Positions 27,216 through 36,154 are shown, counted from the stretch's first letter. The stretch is DNA of 64,000 nt from Rhodovulum sulfidophilum (GCA_003241785.1 QFPW01000002.1:434001-498000), one strand, 5' to 3'. Numbers and translations are program-made. Notes: generated by a model not told the origin, from the letters alone.

Positions 27216-29708
27216 ATGAAAAGCCATGCGCGCGCGGTTGTGGTCGGCGGCGGCGCCGTCGGGGCCGGTATCGCCTATCATCTGGCCAAGGCGGGATGGT
27301 CGGATGTCGTGCTGCTCGAGCGCGACGAGCTGACCTCCGGCTCGACCTGGCACGCCGCCGGCCTGCTGCCGCTCTTCAACATGGGCTACGCGACCAGCCA
27401 CATCCACGATTACTCGGTGAAGTTCTACAAGACGCTGGAGGCCGAGACCGGGCTCAACGCTGGCTTCTCGGTGGTCGGCAACCTGCGCATGGCCCAGACC
27501 GACGCGCGGATGGACGAGTACCAGCTCTACGCCTCCACCGCCGAGACCGTGGGCATCCCCTACGAATTCCTGACCGCCGCGCAGATCAAGAGCCGCTGGC
27601 CGCTCATCAACACCGAGGATCTGAAGGGCGCGCTCTTCCACCCCACCGACGGCTACATCAACCCCGCGGACGTGACCCAGGCGATGGCCAAGGGCGCGCG
27701 CCAGCGCGGCGTCGAGATCGTGCGCAAGGCGCAGGTCGACAGCTACGAATGGACCGGCTCGGAATGGATCGTGCGCGGCCACATGATGGCCGAGCGCGGC
27801 GGCAACCTGCTGCCCTCCGAGGACACGTTCGAGATCCGCGCCGAGCATGTCGTCACCGCCACCGGCAACCACGCCCAGCGCACCGCGAAGCTGCTCGGCA
27901 TCAAGAGCCCGGCGATCCCGGTCGAGCACCAGTTCATCGTCACCGAGCCCGATCCGGCGCTGGTCGAATGGCGCAAGTCGAACCCGGAGCATCCGGTGAT
28001 CCGCGACGCCGACGCGCTCTGGTACGTGCGCGAGGAGCGCGGCGGCTGGATCCTCGGCCCCTACGAGGACGGCGCGCCCGCGCGGTTCGAATTCGGCGTG
28101 CCCGACAGCTTCCGCGCCGACCTCTTCCCGCTCGATCTCGAGCGGATCGAGGAGGAATACATGTCCTTCATCCACCGCCTTCCGACCTCGGAGACGGTGG
28201 GCCTCAAGGACGATTTCAACGGCCCGATCTGCTACACGCCCGACGGCAATCCCCTCGTCGGCCCGGCGCCCGGCCTGCGCAACATGTGGCTCGCCGAGGG
28301 CTTCTCCTTCGGCATCACCGCCGCCGGGGGCACCGGCCACTACCTCGCGCAGATGATGGTCGAGGGCGAGGCCGAGATCGACATGGCGAGCCTCGATCCC
28401 AAGCGCTTCGGCTCCTGGGTCACCACCGAATACGCGGCGCGCAAGAACGAGGAATCCTACGAGCACGTCTTCGTGCTCCACCACCCCGACGAGGAGCGCG
28501 AGGCCTGCCGGCCGCTGCGCACCAACCCGGCCTATGAGCGGGAGAAGGCGCGCGGCGCGCAGTTCGGTACCGTGAACGGCTGGGAACGCCCGATCTACTA
28601 CGCGCCCGAAGGCTTCGACGACCACGAATCCCGCTCGTTCCGCCGCGGCGGCTGGTGGCGCTACGCGGTCGAGGAAGCGACGGCGATCCGCGAGACCGCC
28701 GGGCTGATCGACGCCTCGGCCTTCGCCAAGCACGTGGTCAAGGGGCCGGGCGCCACCGCCTTCCTCGACTGGTTCACCTGCAACAAGCTGCCGAAGCTCG
28801 GCCGGCTGTCGCTCACCTACGCGCTGACCGCCGCGGGCACGACCCGGACCGAATACACGATCCTGCGCCGGGCCGAGCATGAATACTATCTCGTCTCCGC
28901 CGGCGCCTGGGCCGACTACGACGCCGATTTCCTGCGCAAGGCCGCCGAGGACAAGGCGCCGGAATTCGGCTACGTCGAGATCCAGGACGTCACCACCCAG
29001 ATCGGCGTCTTCGCCCTCGCCGGCCCCAATTCCCGGGACATCCTGAAGAAGCTGATCCGCGACGCGGAGCCGGAAACCGCGCTCTCGAACAAGCGCTTCC
29101 CCTGGCTCTCGGCGCGGAACATCGAGCTCCTGATGTGCCCGGTCAACGCGCTCCGGGTCGCCTATACCGGCGAGCTCGGCTGGGAGCTGCATCACCCGAT
29201 CGAGATGCAGAACTACCTCTTCGACAAGCTGATGGAGGCGGGCGAGCCGCTCGGCCTCAGGCTCGTCGGCGCCCGGGCGCAGAACTGGCTGCGGCAGGAG
29301 AAGAGCTATCGCGCCTTCGGCACCGAGCTTGGCCGCGACGCCACCCCGCTTGAGGCCGACCTGCCGCGCTTCGTCGATCTCGGCAAGGCGTTCCACGGCA
29401 AGGCGGCGATGGAGGCCAAGGGCATCCGCTCGAAATGCGTGACGCTGCTGATCGACGGGCCCTCGGACGCCGATCCCTGGGGCCGCGAGGCGCTCTACAC
29501 GCCCGAAGGCGAGAAGGTGGGGCGCCTGACCTCCGGCGGCTATTCGGTCGCGTTCGGCAAATCGATCGGCATGGGCTATGTCCGCCCGGACGACGCCGCG
29601 GCGGGCCGGAAGCTCAAGGTGAAGATGCAGAACCGGCTCTGGGATTGCGAGATCACCGAGGACAGCCCCTACGATCCGACCAACGCGCGGATCCGCCAGG
29701 ACGGCTGA
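27216..29708 (+). CDS. FAD-dependent oxidase/GcvT fusion (dimethylglycine/sarcosine dehydrogenase type)
   Basis: An 830-residue protein with an N-terminal DAO/FAD domain (VVVGGGAVGAGIAYHLAKAG) and a C-terminal glycine-cleavage T-protein domain (about residues 430-830), the layout of dimethylglycine dehydrogenase and sarcosine dehydrogenase. GSTWHAAGLLP contains the His used for covalent FAD attachment. These enzymes N-demethylate a methylated amine and pass the methylene group to tetrahydrofolate in the T-protein domain. Substrate is unknown; dimethylglycine, sarcosine or another N-methyl amino acid is plausible. ATG 27216 follows GGACGAGG. The next gene encodes an FMN reductase. Confidence 0.92.
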   Translation: MKSHARAVVVGGGAVGAGIAYHLAKAGWSDVVLLERDELTSGSTWHAAGLLPLFNMGYATSHIHDYSVKFYKTLEAETGLNAGFSVVGNLRMAQTDARMDEYQLYASTAETVGIPYEFLTAAQIKSRWPLINTEDLKGALFHPTDGYINPADVTQAMAKGARQRGVEIVRKAQVDSYEWTGSEWIVRGHMMAERGGNLLPSEDTFEIRAEHVVTATGNHAQRTAKLLGIKSPAIPVEHQFIVTEPDPALVEWRKSNPEHPVIRDADALWYVREERGGWILGPYEDGAPARFEFGVPDSFRADLFPLDLERIEEEYMSFIHRLPTSETVGLKDDFNGPICYTPDGNPLVGPAPGLRNMWLAEGFSFGITAAGGTGHYLAQMMVEGEAEIDMASLDPKRFGSWVTTEYAARKNEESYEHVFVLHHPDEEREACRPLRTNPAYEREKARGAQFGTVNGWERPIYYAPEGFDDHESRSFRRGGWWRYAVEEATAIRETAGLIDASAFAKHVVKGPGATAFLDWFTCNKLPKLGRLSLTYALTAAGTTRTEYTILRRAEHEYYLVSAGAWADYDADFLRKAAEDKAPEFGYVEIQDVTTQIGVFALAGPNSRDILKKLIRDAEPETALSNKRFPWLSARNIELLMCPVNALRVAYTGELGWELHHPIEMQNYLFDKLMEAGEPLGLRLVGARAQNWLRQEKSYRAFGTELGRDATPLEADLPRFVDLGKAFHGKAAMEAKGIRSKCVTLLIDGPSDADPWGREALYTPEGEKVGRLTSGGYSVAFGKSIGMGYVRPDDAAAGRKLKVKMQNRLWDCEITEDSPYDPTNARIRQDG

Positions 29709-29777
29709 CGCTCTTTCCCGGATCCTCCGGAGTGCTAGAGTCGGCGGCGCCCCGGAGGCGAAAGGAAGGAACACCGA

Positions 29778-30320
29778 ATGCATACTGTCTCAGTGCTGGT
29801 CGGCAGCCTGCGCAAGGATTCGATCAACCGGAAATACGCGAAGGCGCTGGAACGGCTTGGCGCCGATCTCTTCGCGTTCGACTATCCCGACCTCGACCTG
29901 CCGCTCTACAACGAGGACCTCTGGGCCGATCCGCCGAAGGGCGTCCTCGCGCTGAAGGAAAGCATCGCGGCCGCGCATGGCGTGCTCTTCGTGACGCCCG
30001 AATACAACCGCGCCTATACCCCCGCGATCAAGAACGCGATCGACTGGGGCTCGCGCCCGATGGGACAGGACAGCTGGGGCGGCAAGCCCACCGCGATCAC
30101 CGGCGCCACGGGCGGCGGCGTCGGGACCGCCGTCGCGCAGAACCTGCTCCGCCAGCTTGTCGTCGGCCGGGGCACCGTGCTGATGGGGCAGCCCGAGATG
30201 TACTACCAGCTCACGCCGGACGCGATCGACGCCGAGGGGAACTTCACCAGCGAGAAGACGCGCGGGCTGATGCGCGGCTTTCTCGAGAGCTTTTCGCGCT
30301 GGATCGCGAAGCACGGCTGA
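29778..30320 (+). CDS. NADPH-dependent FMN reductase / quinone reductase
   Basis: The 180-residue flavodoxin-fold enzyme belongs to the NADPH-dependent FMN reductase family (ChrR/YieF/ArsH-like). VLVGSLRKDSINRKYAKAL is the FMN-phosphate loop and PEYNRAYTPAIKNAIDWGSRP the isoalloxazine-contact motif. It reduces FMN, quinones or other electron acceptors; physiological substrate is unknown. It follows the FAD/GcvT oxidase by 69 bp and may be cotranscribed with it. A 12-bp stem hairpin ends the unit. Confidence 0.93.
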   Translation: MHTVSVLVGSLRKDSINRKYAKALERLGADLFAFDYPDLDLPLYNEDLWADPPKGVLALKESIAAAHGVLFVTPEYNRAYTPAIKNAIDWGSRPMGQDSWGGKPTAITGATGGGVGTAVAQNLLRQLVVGRGTVLMGQPEMYYQLTPDAIDAEGNFTSEKTRGLMRGFLESFSRWIAKHG

Positions 30321-30338
30321 GCCGGCGCCGCGGGTGAG

Positions 30339-30366
30339 GTGGGGTGGGCGGAATCGCCCACCCCAC
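30339..30366. terminator. Bidirectional hairpin (GGTGGGCG/CGCCCACC family)
   Basis: GTGGGGTGGGCG (30339-30350) pairs perfectly with CGCCCACCCCAC (30355-30366) around the loop GAAT. It lies between convergent gene ends. The core matches the palindromes at 56349-56419, so it is a repeat as well as a likely terminator. Confidence 0.7.
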
Positions 30367-30378
30367 GGCGCGGGGCGG

Positions 30379-31356
30379 TCAGACCGCGTAGCGCCGGATC
30401 GTATCCGCGAAAAGCGCGGAATCCACGTTGCCGCCCGAACCGATCGCGATGACGCTGTCGCCCGCGATCTCGTCGCGGTGGAAGAGCGCGGCGGCGAGCG
30501 CCACGGCGCCGCCCGGCTCGAGCACCACGCGCAGATGCGCGAAGGCGAGCGCCACGGCCCGCAGCGCCTCCTCGTCGGACACGACGAGCCCGGGTCCGGC
30601 GAGACGCGACAGGATCGGGAAGGTCATCTCGCCCGGGCGCGGCGTCAGGATCGCGTCGCAGATCGAGCCCGAGAGCGCCGCGTTCTCGACCCGCGCATGC
30701 GCGGCGAGCGAGCGGGCCATGTCGTCGAACCGCTCCGGCTCGGTCGGTCGCACGCGCAGGTCCGGCGCCAGCGCCTCGAGCGCCAGCGCGATCCCCGCGC
30801 TGAGCCCCCCGCCGCCGCAGCAGACGAGGACGTCGGCGCCGGCGACGCCGACCTCGCGCGCCTGCTCGGCGATCTCGAGCCCGGTGGTGCCCTGCCCCGC
30901 GATCACCTCCGGGTGATCATAGGGCGGGATGATGGTCAGGCCGCGCTCCCCGGCGATGCGCGCGCCGATCTCGGCGCGGTCCTGCGTCGCACGGTCGTAG
31001 AGCACCACCTCGGCGCCGAGCGCCCTCGTGTTCTCGACCTTCACCGCCGGCGCGTCCGAGGGCATCAGGATCACCGCCGGCGCGCCGAATTCCAGCGCGG
31101 CGCGCGCGACGCCCTGCGCGTGGTTGCCCGAGGAGAAGGCGAGCACCCCGCGCGCCCGCGCCTCGGGCGGCAGCGCCGAGAGCGCGGCCCAGCCGCCGCG
31201 CGCCTTGAAGGAGCCGGTCACCTGCAGGCATTCCGCCTTCAGCCAGACCCGCCGCCCGGCGAGCCGGTCGAGCGCCGGGCTGGTCAGGAGCGGCGTGCGC
31301 CGGATCCGCCCGCGCGCGCGGTCCGCCGCCGCCCGGATCGCACCGAAATCGCTCAT
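30379..31356 (-). CDS. PLP-dependent threonine/serine dehydratase-type enzyme
   Basis: A 325-residue fold-type II PLP enzyme resembling catabolic threonine dehydratase or serine racemase. The PLP Lys is in VTGSFKARGG, substrate motif SSGNHAQGVA, and phosphate loop CCGGGGLSAG; the end carries AIGSGGNVD. It lacks the C-terminal ACT domain of biosynthetic IlvA, so it is unlikely to be feedback-regulated. Its ATG overlaps the stop of the upstream hydrolase gene by 4 bp, so it is the last gene of a translationally coupled trio with the HAD enzyme. Confidence 0.9.
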   Translation of the reverse strand: MSDFGAIRAAADRARGRIRRTPLLTSPALDRLAGRRVWLKAECLQVTGSFKARGGWAALSALPPEARARGVLAFSSGNHAQGVARAALEFGAPAVILMPSDAPAVKVENTRALGAEVVLYDRATQDRAEIGARIAGERGLTIIPPYDHPEVIAGQGTTGLEIAEQAREVGVAGADVLVCCGGGGLSAGIALALEALAPDLRVRPTEPERFDDMARSLAAHARVENAALSGSICDAILTPRPGEMTFPILSRLAGPGLVVSDEEALRAVALAFAHLRVVLEPGGAVALAAALFHRDEIAGDSVIAIGSGGNVDSALFADTIRRYAV

Positions 31357-32189
31357 GGCGTGGGCCTCGCGAGCAGTTCGTCGAGCGCGGCCAGCGCCTC
31401 CGGCTCGTCGAGGAAGGGGACATGGCCCCGGTTCGGCACCTCGGCCACGATCAGATCCGGCCGCCGCGCCTTCATCTTCGCGACGGTCTCGGCGGTCAGC
31501 AGGTCGGAATTCGCCCCGCGCAGCACCGCGAGCGGGATCCCCGCAAAGGCGTCGAACAGCGGCCACATGTCGCCCGCCGGCTCGACCGCCCCGGCGAGCA
31601 CCGCGTCGCGGAGCTTCGGGTCGTAGTTGAGCGCGATCCCGTCCGGCGTCTCGCTGAACCAGCGCCGGGCGCCGATCTCCCAGCGGTCGAGCGGCACGTC
31701 GGGGAATTCCGCCGCCGCCGTCGCCCGCAGCGCGGCGGCGACCTCGGCGTAGGTCTTGCCCTTCGGCGGAACGCCCAGATAGCCCATGATCCGCTCCAGG
31801 CCGCCGGGCGCGATCTCCGGGCCGATGTCGTTGAGCAGAACCGCCGCGAGCCGGTCCTTGGCCAGGAGCGCCAGCAGCATCGCGATCAGCCCGCCGCGCG
31901 ACGTGCCGATGACCGTCGCCCTGTCGAGGCCGAGGTGATCGAGCAGTTCGACCGCGTCGCGCCCCTCGACGGCGACGTTGTAGTTCTTCCACTCGGGATC
32001 GAAGTCCGAGCCGTGCCGCCCGCGCGAGGTGAGCGCGATCAGCCGGTAGCCCGGCCCGAGCGCCGCGGCCAGATCCTCGAAATCCGCCGCGTTGCGCGTA
32101 AGCCCGGGCAGGCCGAGCAGGGGACGCCCGGCGCCCACGTCGGTATAGGCGAGCGAGAGCCCGTCCGAGGTCGTGAAGCGCCGCGTCAT
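31353..32189 (-). CDS. Alpha/beta-fold hydrolase
   Basis: The 278-residue enzyme has the nucleophile elbow GTSRGGL (Ser), an oxyanion loop at LGLPGLTRN, and the catalytic His in PNRGHVPFLDEP. The N-terminal RRFTTSDGLSLAYTDVG is typical of epoxide hydrolase/lactonase-type family members. Substrate is unknown. The gene overlaps both neighbours by 4 bp: its ATG 32189 lies within the HAD stop and its stop lies within the start of the dehydratase gene, supporting one polycistronic unit. Confidence 0.9.
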   Translation of the reverse strand: MTRRFTTSDGLSLAYTDVGAGRPLLGLPGLTRNAADFEDLAAALGPGYRLIALTSRGRHGSDFDPEWKNYNVAVEGRDAVELLDHLGLDRATVIGTSRGGLIAMLLALLAKDRLAAVLLNDIGPEIAPGGLERIMGYLGVPPKGKTYAEVAAALRATAAAEFPDVPLDRWEIGARRWFSETPDGIALNYDPKLRDAVLAGAVEPAGDMWPLFDAFAGIPLAVLRGANSDLLTAETVAKMKARRPDLIVAEVPNRGHVPFLDEPEALAALDELLARPTP

Positions 32190-32887
32190 GAACCCTCCTT
32201 CGCCCAGTCTCGCGCGATGGCGGCGCGCAGGCCGCCGAGGTCGCTGACCTCGTGATCGGGGACCGCCGCGAGCCGCTCCATCGGGGCGCGACCGCGGTTC
32301 ACCCAGACGGTCCGGAACCCGTAGTGGGCGGCCGAGCAGGCATCCCAGCCGTTCGAGGAGACGAACAGGATCTCGCCCGGGGCGCAATCGAAATGCGCGG
32401 GGACGAGGTCGTATACCCTGGGGGACGGCTTGTAGACCCCGGCCGCCTCGACCGAGAGGAGCGCGTCGAACCGCGCGGCGAGCCCGCTGTGCCGGACCGC
32501 GGCCTCGATCAGCTCCGACGTGCCGTTCGAGAGGATCGCGGTCGCGTATCCGTCCGCGCGCAGCGCGTCGAGCGCCTCCGCCGCCTCGGGAAAGGCGTCG
32601 AGCTCCCAGTAGAGCGCGAGCAGCCGGTCGCGCAGGTCGTGCTCGGCCATGCCGGACGCCTCGAGCGCCCAGTCCAGCGCGTCGCAGGTGACGCGCCAGA
32701 AATCGGCGTGGGCGCCGGTGATCGCGCGGAGCCAGGTATATTCGAGCTGCTTGCGCCGCCAGTCGGCGGAGACCCGGGGCCAGACGGCCGCGAAGCCGGC
32801 GCGGCCGGGTTCCGCCGCCACGCGCCGCGCGGCGGCGTCCACGTCGAAGAGCGTTCCATAGGCGTCGAAGACGATGGCCCGGAACAT
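32186..32887 (-). CDS. HAD-family (S)-2-haloacid dehalogenase type II
   Basis: The 233-residue protein matches L-2-haloacid dehalogenases: nucleophile Asp8 in VFDAYGTLFDV, Thr/Ser motif II in ILSNGTSELI, Lys motif III in AGVYKPSPRVYDLV, and FVSSNGWDACSA with the type II Asp. These enzymes hydrolyse 2-haloalkanoates to D-2-hydroxyacids. All catalytic residues I can check are present, so it should be active, although natural substrates are often unclear. It is 10 bp from fabI and heads the trio with the hydrolase and dehydratase. Confidence 0.9.
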   Translation of the reverse strand: MFRAIVFDAYGTLFDVDAAARRVAAEPGRAGFAAVWPRVSADWRRKQLEYTWLRAITGAHADFWRVTCDALDWALEASGMAEHDLRDRLLALYWELDAFPEAAEALDALRADGYATAILSNGTSELIEAAVRHSGLAARFDALLSVEAAGVYKPSPRVYDLVPAHFDCAPGEILFVSSNGWDACSAAHYGFRTVWVNRGRAPMERLAAVPDHEVSDLGGLRAAIARDWAKEGS

Positions 32888-32897
32888 GGCTCTCCTC

Positions 32898-33722
32898 CTA
32901 TGGCAGGTTCTCGGGCTGGGCCATGCCGAGCAGGTGGAAGCCGCCGTCGACGAAGATGATCTCGCCGGTCACGCTCGCCGAGAGATCGGAGGCGAGATAG
33001 ACCGCCGTGCCGCCCACCGCCTCGAGCGTCGCGTTGGCGCGCAGCGGCGCGTTGCGCTCGACCGCGTGATAGACCTTGCGCGCGCCCGCGATCGCCGCGC
33101 CCGCCAGCGTGCGCATCGGCCCCGCGCTGATCGCGTTGACGCGGATGCCGCGCGGCCCGACGTCGTTCGCGAGATAGCGCACCGAGCTTTCCAGCGCCGC
33201 CTTGGCCACGCCCATGACGTTGTAATGCGGCGTCACGCGCTGCGCGCCGATGTAGGTCAGCGTCATGATCGAGGCGCCCGGGCGCATCAGCGGCGCGGCG
33301 CGCCGGGTCAGCTCCACCAGGCTGTAGCAGGAGATATCGAGCGAATTGAGGAAGTTCGCCCGGCTGGTGTCGAGGAACAGCCCGTCGAGCTCGGCCTTGT
33401 CGGAGAAGGCGATCGCATGGACGAGGATGTCGAGCCCGCCCCAGCCGGAGTCGATCGTCGCGAAGACCGCGTCGAGCGAGGCCGCGTCCTGCACGTCCGC
33501 CTCGATGATGTGCTTCGCGCCGAGCGACTCGGCGAGCGGCACCACCCGGCGGCCGAAGCCCGAGCCCTGGTAGGTGAAGGCGAGCTCGGCGCCCGCCGCG
33601 TGCATCGCCTTCGCGATCCCCCAGGCGATCGAATGGTCGTTCGCGACGCCGAGGATCAGCGCGCGCTTTCCCGCGAGCAGTCCCGGGCCGGTCAGCGTGC
33701 CAGCGGCCGGGATCTCATCCAT
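32898..33722 (-). CDS. fabI: Enoyl-[acyl-carrier-protein] reductase (NADH)
   Basis: The 274-residue short-chain dehydrogenase reduces enoyl-ACP in the last step of each fatty-acid elongation round. ILGVANDHSIAWGIAKAM is the cofactor loop, and the FabI catalytic pair is the Tyr-x6-Lys of YNVMGVAK. Its start overlaps fabB by 8 bp (33715-33722), so translation is coupled. It completes the fabA-fabB-fabI set for unsaturated fatty-acid synthesis that is typical beside irr in Rhodobacterales. Confidence 0.97.
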   Translation of the reverse strand: MDEIPAAGTLTGPGLLAGKRALILGVANDHSIAWGIAKAMHAAGAELAFTYQGSGFGRRVVPLAESLGAKHIIEADVQDAASLDAVFATIDSGWGGLDILVHAIAFSDKAELDGLFLDTSRANFLNSLDISCYSLVELTRRAAPLMRPGASIMTLTYIGAQRVTPHYNVMGVAKAALESSVRYLANDVGPRGIRVNAISAGPMRTLAGAAIAGARKVYHAVERNAPLRANATLEAVGGTAVYLASDLSASVTGEIIFVDGGFHLLGMAQPENLP

Positions 33723-34944
33723 GGTAGCGGCTCATGATCAGCGAGGCGTTGGTGCCGCCGATGCCGAAGCTGTTCGACATGACCGAGTCGAGCCCGGCGT
33801 CGTCGACGCGCGTGGTGGCGATCTCGCCCGGGCGGATCGCCGGATCGAGCGTGTCGATGTTGATCGACGGCGCGATGAAGTCGTCGCGCAGCATCAGCAT
33901 GCAGTAGATCGCCTCCTGCGCGCCGGTGGCGCCCTGGCTGTGGCCGGTCATCGACTTGGTCGAGCTGATCACCGGCGCGCCTTCCTCGCCGAAGACCCGG
34001 CGCACCGCCTCGACCTCGGGCACGTCGCCGACCGGGGTGGAGGTGCCATGGGCGTTGATATAGCCCACGCGGCGATCGGGGCCGAGGCCCTGGAGCGCGA
34101 GCCGCATCGCGCGCTCGCCGCCGACGCCCGAGGGCGCGACCATGTCGTGGCCGTCCGAGGTCGCGCCGTAGCCCGTCACCTCGGCGTAGATCTTCGCGCC
34201 GCGCGCCTTGGCGTGCTCGAGCTCCTCGAGCACGACCATCCCGCCGCCGCCGGCGATTACGAATCCGTCGCGGTCCGCGTCGAAGGCGCGGGAGGCGGCT
34301 TGCGGCCGGTTGTTGAACTTCGTGCTCATGGCGCCCATCGCGTCGAACAAACACGAAAGGGTCCAGTCGAGTTCCTCGCCGCCGCCGGCGAAGACGATGT
34401 CCTGCTTGCCGAACTGGATCTGCTCGACGCCGTTGCCGATGCAATGCGCGCTGGTCGAGCAGGCCGAGGTGATCGAGTAGTTGAGGCCCTTGATCTTGAA
34501 GGGCGTCGCGAGGCAGGCCGAGACGGTCGAGGACATGCAGCGGGTGACCATGAAGGGCCCCATCCGCTTCGGGCCGCCCTTCTCGATCACGGTGCGGTGC
34601 GCCTCGAACATGTTGCGCGTCGAGGGGCCGCCCGAGCCCGCGATGAGGCCGGTGCGCTCGTTCGAGACGTCGCTGTCCTCGAGACCCGCGTCGGCGATCG
34701 CCTGCCGCATCGCGATATAGGCGTAGGCCGCGCCGTCGCCCATGAAGCGCAGCTGGCGCTTGTCGATATGCTCGGCGACGTCGATCTCCGGCTTGCCCTG
34801 GACCTGGCTGCGGAAACCATGCTCGGCGTATTCGGGAGCGAAGCTGATGCCGGATTTCCCGGCCTTAAGAGCGGCCGCGACGGCATCCGCGTCGTTGCCG
34901 ATCGAAGAGACGATGCCGAGGCCGGTGACGACGACGCGGCGCAT
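33715..34944 (-). CDS. fabB: 3-oxoacyl-[acyl-carrier-protein] synthase I
   Basis: The 409-residue condensing enzyme has Cys near residue 163 in TSACSTSAHCIGNG and the two catalytic His in NAHGTSTPVGD and MTGHSQGATG. The CSTSAHCIG form is the FabB signature rather than FabF. FabB extends the cis-3-decenoyl-ACP made by FabA, so this is the unsaturated fatty-acid branch. It follows fabA by 19 bp. Confidence 0.97.
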   Translation of the reverse strand: MRRVVVTGLGIVSSIGNDADAVAAALKAGKSGISFAPEYAEHGFRSQVQGKPEIDVAEHIDKRQLRFMGDGAAYAYIAMRQAIADAGLEDSDVSNERTGLIAGSGGPSTRNMFEAHRTVIEKGGPKRMGPFMVTRCMSSTVSACLATPFKIKGLNYSITSACSTSAHCIGNGVEQIQFGKQDIVFAGGGEELDWTLSCLFDAMGAMSTKFNNRPQAASRAFDADRDGFVIAGGGGMVVLEELEHAKARGAKIYAEVTGYGATSDGHDMVAPSGVGGERAMRLALQGLGPDRRVGYINAHGTSTPVGDVPEVEAVRRVFGEEGAPVISSTKSMTGHSQGATGAQEAIYCMLMLRDDFIAPSINIDTLDPAIRPGEIATTRVDDAGLDSVMSNSFGIGGTNASLIMSRYHG

Positions 34945-34963
34945 GGGCGGATCCTCCTGGAGG

Positions 34964-35470
34964 CTATTCCTGAAACAGCCCGACCTTCATGTCGGTGGCG
35001 GTGTAGATCACCTTGCCGTCCGCCTTCATGGTCCCGTTGGCCATGCCCAGCTTCAGCTTGCGGTCGATGATCCGGGTGAAATCGACGTTGTACTCGACGA
35101 GCTTGACCTCGGGGGTCACCATGCCCGTGAACTTGACCTCGCCGACGCCGAGCGCCCGGCCGCGGCCGAGCATGCCGCGCCAGCCGAGCGCGAAGCCGGT
35201 GAGCTGCCAGAGCGCGTCGAGCCCGAGGCAGCCCGGCATCACCGGGTCGCCGATGAAGTGGCAGGCGAAGAACCAGAGCTCCGGGTTGATGTCGAACTCC
35301 GCGACAACATGTCCGAGGCCGTTCGTTCCGCCGTCGGACGAAATCTCGGTGATCCGGTCGAACATGAGCATGGGCGGCGCCGGCAGCTGCGGGTTGCCCG
35401 GTCCGAACAACTCGCCCCTGGCGCAGGCCAGAAGCCCTTCATAATCAATACTGCTCGGACGGTCGTTCAT
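34964..35470 (-). CDS. fabA: 3-hydroxydecanoyl-ACP dehydratase/isomerase
   Basis: The 168-residue enzyme introduces the cis double bond of unsaturated fatty acids. WFFACHFIGDPVMPGCLGLDA contains the catalytic His and Asp in the hotdog fold. ATG 35470 (MNDRPSS) is chosen over an in-frame extension, giving the usual length. The gene is divergent from irr across a 224-bp spacer and heads fabA-fabB-fabI. Confidence 0.97.
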   Translation of the reverse strand: MNDRPSSIDYEGLLACARGELFGPGNPQLPAPPMLMFDRITEISSDGGTNGLGHVVAEFDINPELWFFACHFIGDPVMPGCLGLDALWQLTGFALGWRGMLGRGRALGVGEVKFTGMVTPEVKLVEYNVDFTRIIDRKLKLGMANGTMKADGKVIYTATDMKVGLFQE

Positions 35471-35644
35471 TGTTGTTCGCGGTCCTGCCCGGACTGCCCT
35501 GTGCTCCATTGAAACCGCGCGATCCCTAGCACCGGAGGCGCGCGCGGCGCAAGGGGCGCTCCCGGGGGCGCGGCGGCCGCGGAAGCCGCCCGTCGCGGCC
35601 CCGCGACGGCTGCGCGAAATCTAGGCGAATGCCACTGGAAAATT

Positions 35645-35666
35645 CTCAGGTATTTGGTTATCTGAG
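35645..35666 (+). promoter_or_regulatory. Palindrome upstream of irr (putative operator)
   Basis: CTCAGGTA (35645-35652) and TATCTGAG (35659-35666) form an inverted repeat with 7 of 8 complementary positions and a 6-bp spacer, ending 28 bp before the irr ATG in a locally AT-rich stretch. Position and symmetry fit a transcription-factor site controlling irr, possibly autoregulation. It does not match the classic Irr ICE motif well. Confidence 0.45.
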
Positions 35667-35694
35667 GTATGTAGCTGTCCTTCGGAGGCGAAAA

Positions 35695-36135
35695 ATGCCG
35701 GGTGCGGAACCGGATCGTCGTCAGGCACGCCTGCGTGCCGCGAAATGGTTGACCGGAGCGGGTCTCCGGCCGACACGGCAGCGGCTTGCCCTCGCGGAGC
35801 TTCTGGTGGGCGATGGACGTGACCGTCACGTGACGGCCGAGACGCTCCACGAGGCGGCCCGCTCGCTCGAGGTCTCGGTCTCGCTCGCGACGGTCTACAA
35901 CACGCTGAAGGCCTTCTGCTCGGCCGGGCTGATGAACGAGGTCACGGTCGATGGCACGCGGTCGTATTTCGACACGCGCATCGACGACCATCCCCATTAC
36001 TACTGGGAAGAGGACGGCTTCCTCACCGACGCGCCGAACGACGCGGTCCGGCTGGTCGGCGATCCGACGCTGCCCGCGGGCGCGAAGCTGAGCCGGGTCG
36101 ACGTCGTCATCCGGCTGCGCCGAGAGGTCGCCTGA
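35695..36135 (+). CDS. irr: Fur-family iron response regulator Irr
   Basis: A 146-residue winged-helix regulator. GLRPTRQRLALAELL begins the DNA-binding domain and SLATVYNTLKAF is the recognition helix region. The Irr-specific FDTRIDDHPHYYWEEDG holds the HxH metal/heme-binding cluster. Irr represses or activates iron and heme genes when iron is low. The Cys-Pro heme regulatory motif of Bradyrhizobium Irr is absent, as usual in Rhodobacterales. ATG 35695 follows CGGAGGCG; the in-frame upstream extension would overlap the palindrome. Divergent from fabA. Confidence 0.93.
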   Translation: MPGAEPDRRQARLRAAKWLTGAGLRPTRQRLALAELLVGDGRDRHVTAETLHEAARSLEVSVSLATVYNTLKAFCSAGLMNEVTVDGTRSYFDTRIDDHPHYYWEEDGFLTDAPNDAVRLVGDPTLPAGAKLSRVDVVIRLRREVA

Positions 36136-36154
36136 GCGGCGCCGCCGCTCCGCG

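Noticed and set aside
27168..29783. An 871-codon minus-strand frame opposite the FAD/GcvT oxidase
   Set aside because: The sense protein has clear domains end to end; the antisense product has only low-complexity residues.
35695..36135. A heme regulatory motif in Irr
   Set aside because: No Cys-Pro dipeptide is present in the N-terminal region; the protein keeps only the HxH cluster.
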